Assembly: GCF_003050865.1 (NCBI RefSeq)
Contig: NZ_QAOK01000016.1
Span: 1-64,000 of the forward strand
Length of the DNA: 64,000 bases
Source of the DNA: Nitrosospira multiformis
GTDB taxonomy: Bacteria > Pseudomonadota > Gammaproteobacteria > Burkholderiales > Nitrosomonadaceae
Reading direction: 5' to 3'
Position numbers and translations under genes: made by a program. The stretch's first letter is position 1; every line of letters begins with the position of its first letter. The notes under the pieces are model-generated. The model was not told the DNA's origin. It searched no databases and saw only the letters and a list, made by a program, of their open reading frames with translations. Positions 58,500 through 64,000 of this stretch are shown in pieces.

Positions 58500-60596
58500 T
58501 TACACCGACTGAATAGCGCGCATCAGGTCAATGAGGCCAGTGCCCTGGAAGTAGCGGTCGCGCCGCAGGTCAGTAGCCGTATCAACGAAAATCTCTTTAA
58601 CACGTTCTGCCTTGCCGATGAACTCGGTTCGCACCGAGAGAAACGCGGCGATTGCGCCGCTGACATGGGGAGCCGCCATACTCGTGCCGCTGGTTTCGAC
58701 GTAGTCGCACTCGATGGCCTGCGCGCCCTCACTTTTTAAATGGCCCGTGGCACATGAGATGATTTTTTCGCCGGGCGCGACGAGGTCCGGCTTGAGGCGG
58801 CCGTCGCCCGTCGGCCCTTTCGAGGAAAAGTAGGAAACCCCGTAAACGTGCGGCATGTCGCGATGGGTCGAACCCACTGTAATAGCGAGTTCCGCATTGC
58901 CGGGATCATTGATGGTCAGCGCCATTCCTGCCGAGAGCGCACCTGTGGCGGCCTTCAACGTGCCGTAACCTGTATTGCCCGCGGCGACGACGACCACGAC
59001 GCCGGTTTTTACCAACCGGTCAACCTCGACGCAGAGCGGACTCTGGCCGCAGGCGAACCATTCCGGCTCGAAGGTATATCCCAGGCTCATGTTGACCCCG
59101 TGGATCAGAAGCTTTCGGCCGTAACCGTTGATCTCCTGCACGTGGGCGATGGCCGCGATGAGATTGCTCACGCTCCCTTTTCCGTTTTCGTCCAGTACCC
59201 GCAGGCTTATCAGCTTGCAGCGCGGCGCCATTCCGCTGATGCCGTCCACGAGTTTTATCTGCTGGTATTCGACATCTTCGGAACCCGTTTTCAGATAGCG
59301 GGAAACCGCTACAGGAACTCGGGAGGGTGCGGCGGAATCGCCCGCCGGAGGGGAAGCATCCGCTGGCGCAGTCCCTTCTGTTCCTCCCGGCGCACCGGCC
59401 GGACGCCACTCGCCGGCAATGATGCCTGCCACATGCGTCCCATGTCCGTTCTCATCGTCGAACGGGCCGCTGCCGTCAGCCGTAAAGTCTTTATGCCATG
59501 TGGAATCTTTATCGACGTTGTTGTGCTTGCGAAAGTGCTCATGATCCTGCTTTATTCCTGAATCCATCACCGCCCAGGTGATTCCGGCGCCCCGCGCGGA
59601 AAAAGAATTTTGCGCCGCATCCGCTTTTATCGTGGCGATGGAGTGAGTGATGGAGGCAGAAATCTCGAAATCCGGCCATATACGGAAGATAGCGCGAAAT
59701 TTGGCTGGGTTGATTTTTGCTGCACGAGCCTTCGCTTCATGGCTCGTACCCCGCACTTTTTCCTGAGCCTCGCGAGCCTTCACCTTTGCCTGGGCAACAT
59801 CGAGCTCGATGAGCGCCTTGATGGTACGGGCTTCCAGGCAGGCGAACATGTAGCCGCTTTCGTGCTGTTCCTTCTTGAGATGAACATCCTGGCCCGCGTC
59901 GTACACTTTCGCTTTGTTCTTGGCCTCTTCGATATTCTGGTAAATCCAGCGCCGGGCCTCTTCCCGCCCACCCGGATATTCGAGATTGATATCGATGATG
60001 ACTTCGTAACGTGTAGGGTGGATCCGAAGGATAGGCGATTTCTTTGGAGCTTCCTCAACCTGTGACAGCCGTTCGTTTGCGGCTGATATTCGCCGTATTA
60101 TGGTTGCGTGCAAGCTGGCAAAGCTGTAGGCGCCATCCTCCGAGACCGGCCCGATTTTCTGAGCCGCGATCGCTTCCTCGAGATCCTTGTGGCGCCGTTG
60201 CTCCATCAAAAAAAGATTTCCGTAAATATCAGACCGGCTCCTTGTCGAGCCGCCACGCACCGGCGTGCCCCGTGTCCCCGCTGGGGCCATCTCCTTGCTC
60301 TCTTCGACCCGTTTTTTCGATGCTTCCAATGCCTTCGCTGCCGCCTCTTCGGCCATCTCGACAACCAACTCCCGCATCTCCTCCGGCTTCCCATCGAATT
60401 CTCTGTTGTATTCGATCAGCGTATTGAATTCTCCATTTTCGGGAAACGGATGCGTAGCCCGAAAAGCTTCAATTCCTCTTAACTCCTCCTCCATCTGCCG
60501 CAGAAGAGGAATAGCAATCACGGAGCGGTCAAGCTCCAGCGGGTCAAAAACTTTGACAGTGGGCTGACTTTCCGGGGGCTGGTTGGAAGGGGACAT
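58500..60596 (-). CDS. Subtilisin-like (S8) serine protease with long N-terminal region
   Basis: A 698-residue protein. The first 335 residues are charged and partly coiled-coil (Glu/Ala/Lys rich near 70-105 and 210-295) with no signal peptide, so it is probably cytoplasmic. The catalytic domain follows: Asp345 (VMDSG), His385 (GHGTHVAG), oxyanion Asn541 (AAGNTG) and Ser639 (SGTSMAAPHVSG). All four key residues are present. A large loop after the His (about 400-430, Pro/Ala/Gly rich) is unusual. First gene of an operon with the alpha/beta hydrolase, and divergent from the cyclooxygenase-like gene. Confidence 0.93.
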   Translation of the reverse strand: MSPSNQPPESQPTVKVFDPLELDRSVIAIPLLRQMEEELRGIEAFRATHPFPENGEFNTLIEYNREFDGKPEEMRELVVEMAEEAAAKALEASKKRVEESKEMAPAGTRGTPVRGGSTRSRSDIYGNLFLMEQRRHKDLEEAIAAQKIGPVSEDGAYSFASLHATIIRRISAANERLSQVEEAPKKSPILRIHPTRYEVIIDINLEYPGGREEARRWIYQNIEEAKNKAKVYDAGQDVHLKKEQHESGYMFACLEARTIKALIELDVAQAKVKAREAQEKVRGTSHEAKARAAKINPAKFRAIFRIWPDFEISASITHSIATIKADAAQNSFSARGAGITWAVMDSGIKQDHEHFRKHNNVDKDSTWHKDFTADGSGPFDDENGHGTHVAGIIAGEWRPAGAPGGTEGTAPADASPPAGDSAAPSRVPVAVSRYLKTGSEDVEYQQIKLVDGISGMAPRCKLISLRVLDENGKGSVSNLIAAIAHVQEINGYGRKLLIHGVNMSLGYTFEPEWFACGQSPLCVEVDRLVKTGVVVVVAAGNTGYGTLKAATGALSAGMALTINDPGNAELAITVGSTHRDMPHVYGVSYFSSKGPTGDGRLKPDLVAPGEKIISCATGHLKSEGAQAIECDYVETSGTSMAAPHVSGAIAAFLSVRTEFIGKAERVKEIFVDTATDLRRDRYFQGTGLIDLMRAIQSV

Positions 60597-60961
60597 TGCG
60601 ACCTCTTGTCATGAGCCAGGATAACGTTGCATTCGCATTCTGATATTAGGCTATTTTTAAGTTTTTACAACAGATCACCGGTTTTGACGTTCCCTTTTTT
60701 ATGAACTATTGTGAATTGACGATATTCATGACAAAGCATGTTTTTGTGCGGGTTACGGGATTTCCTGTTCCAGTCCGGCGGTGAAAAGCAGTCCTTGCGC
60801 ATGCACGTTGACAGAGTCGAAAAATGAGCAATTCATCCACTCTCCGTGGACAGCATCGCTGGCTTGCCGATCTCTATCCGTGCATACACCACCGTTCTGA
60901 AAAACAAGAATATGGGATTCGTCAATGACTTGCCGCTTACACGAAGAAGGGGTGTGAGATT
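60597..60961. other. Divergent regulatory region between subtilase and dioxygenase genes
   Basis: 365 bases without a convincing gene. It holds the subtilase promoter (listed). On the plus strand a TTGACA at 60808 lacks a good -10, so the promoter of the cyclooxygenase-like gene is not resolved. Confidence 0.5.
60643..60670 (-). promoter_or_regulatory. Predicted sigma-70 promoter of the subtilase-hydrolase operon
   Basis: On the minus strand TTGTAA and TAATAT are 16 bases apart, with the -10 box 47 bases upstream of the subtilase ATG. AGAGGT precedes the ATG as ribosome-binding site. Confidence 0.55.
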
Positions 60962-62557
60962 ATGTATGAATTTTTTTTCCCGATCCTGTTTCGGATTGCG
61001 AACAGATTTCCCTGGCTCGTCAGAATTGTTTCGCGGATACCATGGTTACGGCGGTTTATCAGTGACGCTTTTGTCAACTGGCAAGCCTATTCCACAAACC
61101 CTCGGCCCCGGCCGTTCTCGCTGGCTTCATCTTATACGACCTGGCAATCGTTGACGGATAAGTCATTTACCGGACGGCATCTGCCGGAGGCGGAAGGGGA
61201 TCAGAATCTACCGGATATGGAAAGAGTCGTTGATTTATGGCGAAGAAAAGAGAACAAAGAAATATCCTCAGTCGATACAAGCATACTGTTTGCTTTCTTT
61301 GCCCAGTGGTTTACCGATAGTTTCCTCAGGACAGATTTTCGCGATCGCCGGAAAAATACATCGAACCATGAAATCGATCTTTGCCAGCTCTATGGTTTGC
61401 GGGAAGAAATTACGCATTATTTACGGCTGAAAAAAGATGGGAAGCTGAAGTACCAGATTATCGATGGAGAAATTTTTCCTCCCTACCTTTTTAACGTTGA
61501 AGAGACGACTACGGGCCACTGGGTGTTCGCAGATAAAGAATTCGAGAAGCTGCACCCCCGCGAGGTTCTGGATTTTGTTTTTAGCAATATCCCCGAGGAA
61601 CGGTTGAAACGCATGTTTGCCGCGGGGCTGGAGCACGGCAACTCGTCGGTTGGCTATACCATAATGAATACATTAATGTTGCGTGAACACAACCGGATTT
61701 GCGACCTGCTAAAAGAAGCTTACCCAACATGGGATGATGAACGCCTGTTTCAGACGGCAAGAAACATCATGGTTGTGCTGCTGATCAAAGTGGTTCTGGC
61801 CGATTACGTCTCGCGTTTTACACAGTTTGGTTTTACCCTCGACCCCTCCCCTGATCTGGCGGAAAGGCAGCGCTGGTACCGCACCAACTGGATCTCCCTG
61901 GAATTCAACCTTCTGTACCGGTGGCATTCCATGGTCCCCGAAAATTACAGGGTCGGTAACAAGTCATACCCGCTGGATGCGTTTCGTAACAATACCCCGC
62001 TGGCAATTCAACATGGCATCGGAAAACTGATAACGGCCGCATCGACGCAACGAGCGGGCCGTATTGGTCTTCACAATACACATAGTTACTTTTTCTATCC
62101 GCTGCCCGTTGGTGACGATAATCGAAGCGTCATGGAGCGCTCCATCGCAATGGGACGTCAGGCCAGGCTCCGTCCCTTCAATGACTATCGGGAAGCATTC
62201 AGCATGCCCCGTTTGCGGAGTTTCGAGGAATTGACGGAGGACAGTGAACTACAGCGGGAACTGAAGGACCTTTATAAAGACCGGATCGACGATCTGGAGT
62301 GGCAGGTTGGCATATTTGCCGAAGATCATGATGAAGGCTTCAGTCTTGGGCGTCTCATGGTACGGATGGTGGGATACGATGCGTTTACCCATGCGCTGAC
62401 AAACCCGCTTGTATCGATCTATGTACACAATGAAAAGACCTTTTCAAGGATTGGACAATCCGTTATTGAAGAAACAAGTTCACTCGCGGATATCGTCAAA
62501 CGTAATGTAAGGAATAGCGATACGGTCGTTGCAAGCTTCAATACATCTGTGCAGTGA
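60962..62557 (+). CDS. Cyclooxygenase-like animal-type haem peroxidase (fatty-acid dioxygenase)
   Basis: A 531-residue protein strikingly like prostaglandin H synthases. Matching blocks are FAFFAQ at 111-115, KDGKLKYQIIDGEIFPP at about 158-174, REHNRICDLLKEAYPTW at 241-257, and EFNLLYRWH at 314-322, which supplies Tyr319 (equivalent of the oxygenase radical Tyr385) and His322 (proximal haem ligand, His388). The distal His207 position is Asp119 (FAQWFTD), and the aspirin-site Ser530 aligns with Ala474. The N-terminus (1-40) is an amphipathic Trp/Arg/Ile stretch like the monotopic membrane anchor; there is no EGF domain or signal peptide. A lipoxygenase gene follows. Activity is inferred. Confidence 0.9.
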   Translation: MYEFFFPILFRIANRFPWLVRIVSRIPWLRRFISDAFVNWQAYSTNPRPRPFSLASSYTTWQSLTDKSFTGRHLPEAEGDQNLPDMERVVDLWRRKENKEISSVDTSILFAFFAQWFTDSFLRTDFRDRRKNTSNHEIDLCQLYGLREEITHYLRLKKDGKLKYQIIDGEIFPPYLFNVEETTTGHWVFADKEFEKLHPREVLDFVFSNIPEERLKRMFAAGLEHGNSSVGYTIMNTLMLREHNRICDLLKEAYPTWDDERLFQTARNIMVVLLIKVVLADYVSRFTQFGFTLDPSPDLAERQRWYRTNWISLEFNLLYRWHSMVPENYRVGNKSYPLDAFRNNTPLAIQHGIGKLITAASTQRAGRIGLHNTHSYFFYPLPVGDDNRSVMERSIAMGRQARLRPFNDYREAFSMPRLRSFEELTEDSELQRELKDLYKDRIDDLEWQVGIFAEDHDEGFSLGRLMVRMVGYDAFTHALTNPLVSIYVHNEKTFSRIGQSVIEETSSLADIVKRNVRNSDTVVASFNTSVQ

Positions 62558-62630
62558 TCAGTGAAAGATAGGGCACATAGAAAAGCTATGGAAACCAGGC
62601 AAGAACCTTATTTTTATAAAGGAGTGCCTC

Positions 62631-64000
62631 GTGTCGAACAAGCTACCGCAGAACGAAGAAAATACAGGTAAAGAAGATCGGAAGAATTATCTTCTTCAGA
62701 GGCAGGCTGAATATCAATACGCCTATGAGTATGTCGATACTATTGCAGTCGTGCGTAAACTGCCATGGCGGGAGATACCCGGTATTGGATACTGGCTCCG
62801 CGGGGGGATAAACCTTTTACGGTTGATTCCAAGTTTACCCCGCCTATCGGTTACCTTTTTGCGCTACCTGCTCGGCAAGCCGATGGAAAGTTATCGGGAT
62901 TATGTTTTTTTTCCGGCGAGTCCTCCAAACCCCGATCTCGTCGATAGCTTCCAGCAAGACCTGGTATTTGGCCTGCAACGCGTCATTGGAGTAAATCCTG
63001 TAATGTTGCGCGCTGTAACCCATCAGAATCCTCTGCCGGAAAAGCTGCCGGAACCTGAGATACGGCAAATTTTTGAAGAGCAGGTTGATGAGATCGACTA
63101 TGCGGCTGCCACCGAGCAAAAGCGCCTATACGTCCTGGACTACGCAGTCCTGGATGTATTGCAGTCAAACCCGGGGTATATCGATGGCGGACAAAAGCAA
63201 TATGTCACGACCCCGATCGTCGTGTTGTTCCTGCAATCGGATGGCATGCTGCGGCCGATTGCCATCCAGCTGTACCAGGATGCCAGGCCCGATAATCCAA
63301 TCTATACGTCAAAAGACGGCAATCTCTGGCTGACAGCGAAAATGTTCGCCCAGGTCGCAGATGGCAACCATCACATCCTGTATACCCATGCGACCCGTAT
63401 TCATTACGTGATGGAAGCCATTATCATGGCTTCACGAAGACAGCTTTATAAATCTCACCCGCTTTATGTTCTATTAAATCCGCATCTTCAATATACGCTC
63501 AATGTCAATCACCAGCACACTTTCCTGAAAGACCGGAAAGGACGGCCGGGCCGGTACGGTGAGCTATTTGCCGGAGACTATGACTCGATGACTCAGTGCA
63601 TGGCCAATGGCATGACGAGCTTTAATTTTAAAGAATCCGCCTTCCCTGATGATATTGCGAAGCGGGAAGTCGATAATCCTGATCTTTTTTATCCCTATCG
63701 CGATGATGGCATTTTGCTGTGGAATACGATTCAAGGCTTTTGCAAGGAATATGTCGATTTATATTACAAATCTGAAGCAGATGTTACTGACGACTATGAA
63801 ATTCAGGCATGGGCACATGATATCAGTGCGCGGGATCGCGGCAGAATTCCCGAGTTTCCCGCCAGATTTGGATCCAGGCAAGAGCTGAGCGAGACTCTCG
63901 GTCATATCATTTTCCTATGTACTGCTTTTCATTCCTGCATTCACTTCAACCAATACAAATATCCGGGATTCGTTCCCAATATGCCGCATTCGGCTTATGC
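62631..64000 (+). CDS. Lipoxygenase (C-terminus beyond window)
   Basis: 456 codons of a non-haem iron lipoxygenase, starting at GTG with AAGGAG six bases upstream. No PLAT domain; the N-terminus holds hydrophobic/amphipathic segments (IPGIGYWLRGGINLL). Iron ligands are visible: His253 and His258 (THATRIH, with the family block SHPLYVLLNPH just after), His434 and His438 (FHSCIHFNQY). The fourth is His as in animal 12/15-lipoxygenases, not Asn as in plant enzymes. The last ligand, the C-terminal Ile carboxylate, is out of view. It lies 73 bases after the cyclooxygenase-like gene with no terminator, so they form an operon. Confidence 0.92.
   Translation, partial: MSNKLPQNEENTGKEDRKNYLLQRQAEYQYAYEYVDTIAVVRKLPWREIPGIGYWLRGGINLLRLIPSLPRLSVTFLRYLLGKPMESYRDYVFFPASPPNPDLVDSFQQDLVFGLQRVIGVNPVMLRAVTHQNPLPEKLPEPEIRQIFEEQVDEIDYAAATEQKRLYVLDYAVLDVLQSNPGYIDGGQKQYVTTPIVVLFLQSDGMLRPIAIQLYQDARPDNPIYTSKDGNLWLTAKMFAQVADGNHHILYTHATRIHYVMEAIIMASRRQLYKSHPLYVLLNPHLQYTLNVNHQHTFLKDRKGRPGRYGELFAGDYDSMTQCMANGMTSFNFKESAFPDDIAKREVDNPDLFYPYRDDGILLWNTIQGFCKEYVDLYYKSEADVTDDYEIQAWAHDISARDRGRIPEFPARFGSRQELSETLGHIIFLCTAFHSCIHFNQYKYPGFVPNMPHSAY

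Noticed and set aside
58848-59561. 237-codon frame opposite the subtilase
   Set aside because: Antisense shadow; the subtilase catalytic residues prove the other strand.
60808-60836. TTGACA at 60808 as promoter of the cyclooxygenase-like gene
   Set aside because: The matching -10 position (ATTCAT) is too weak to call.
1-64000. CRISPR array or replication origin
   Set aside because: No regularly spaced repeats with unique spacers, and no DnaA-box cluster, were seen.

Overview
The window reads as a chromosomal segment of a chemolithoautotrophic betaproteobacterium, most likely an ammonia oxidiser close to Nitrosospira. The signs are betaproteobacterial core gene order (ispE/tRNA-Gln/prs/rplY/pth/ychF; rpsP/rimM/trmD/rplS; glyQ/glyS/gmhB/plsC; lptM/lysA), a phosphoribulokinase gene for the Calvin cycle, and a copper-protein operon. 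The species call is inference from content and gene order, not from a database search.

Layout. 1-3.1 kb is accessory: the end of an IS3-family element, a HEPN-type gene whose stop codon lies in the IS end, and a P4-type integrase with short GCCCCAAC repeats behind it. 3.2-10.6 kb is a minus-strand housekeeping block (ychF, pth, rplY, prs, tRNA-Gln, ispE, lolB, TPR lipoprotein). 10.8-16.4 kb carries a Gld-like ABC export module, mutM, proC, a YggT protein and a DUF167 protein. 16.4-21.7 kb holds an unknown lipoprotein, a GDT1-type manganese exporter behind a yybP-ykoY riboswitch, a CorA channel, and a cupredoxin/DUF411/cytochrome c operon. 22-33.3 kb has rplS-trmD-rimM-rpsP, polA, a LOG-family gene, thrB, a UvrD helicase and phosphoribulokinase.

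33.6-56.7 kb is again mostly core: rplM-rpsI, argC, a bactofilin operon, erpA, anmK, an M23 peptidase, an orphan histidine kinase, lnt, glyQS, gmhB, plsC, a YgjP-type peptidase, lptM (44 aa), lysA, mgtE, mtgA, aroE, a TonB-like protein and an RNB-family exoribonuclease. A dispersed 43-44 bp repeat occurs downstream of argC and upstream of lptM.

56.8-64 kb is the most unusual part. On the minus strand, a subtilisin-like protease and an alpha/beta hydrolase form a two-gene operon. Divergently, an animal-type cyclooxygenase-like haem peroxidase is followed by a lipoxygenase that runs off the window. The peroxidase keeps the tyrosine and proximal-histidine signature but has Asp where cyclooxygenases have the distal histidine. 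A fatty-acid dioxygenase pair next to a hydrolase and a protease suggests an oxylipin-forming cassette; that joint function is inference.

Several start sites were moved from the longest frame using ribosome-binding sites and family length (prs, TPR lipoprotein, GDT1, proC, DUF411, cytochrome c, rplS, trmD, uvrD, rpsI, glyQ, glyS, lysA, mtgA). Alternative starts are common (TTG for mutM, glyS, lnt, anmK; GTG for pth, rplM, lysA, LOX).
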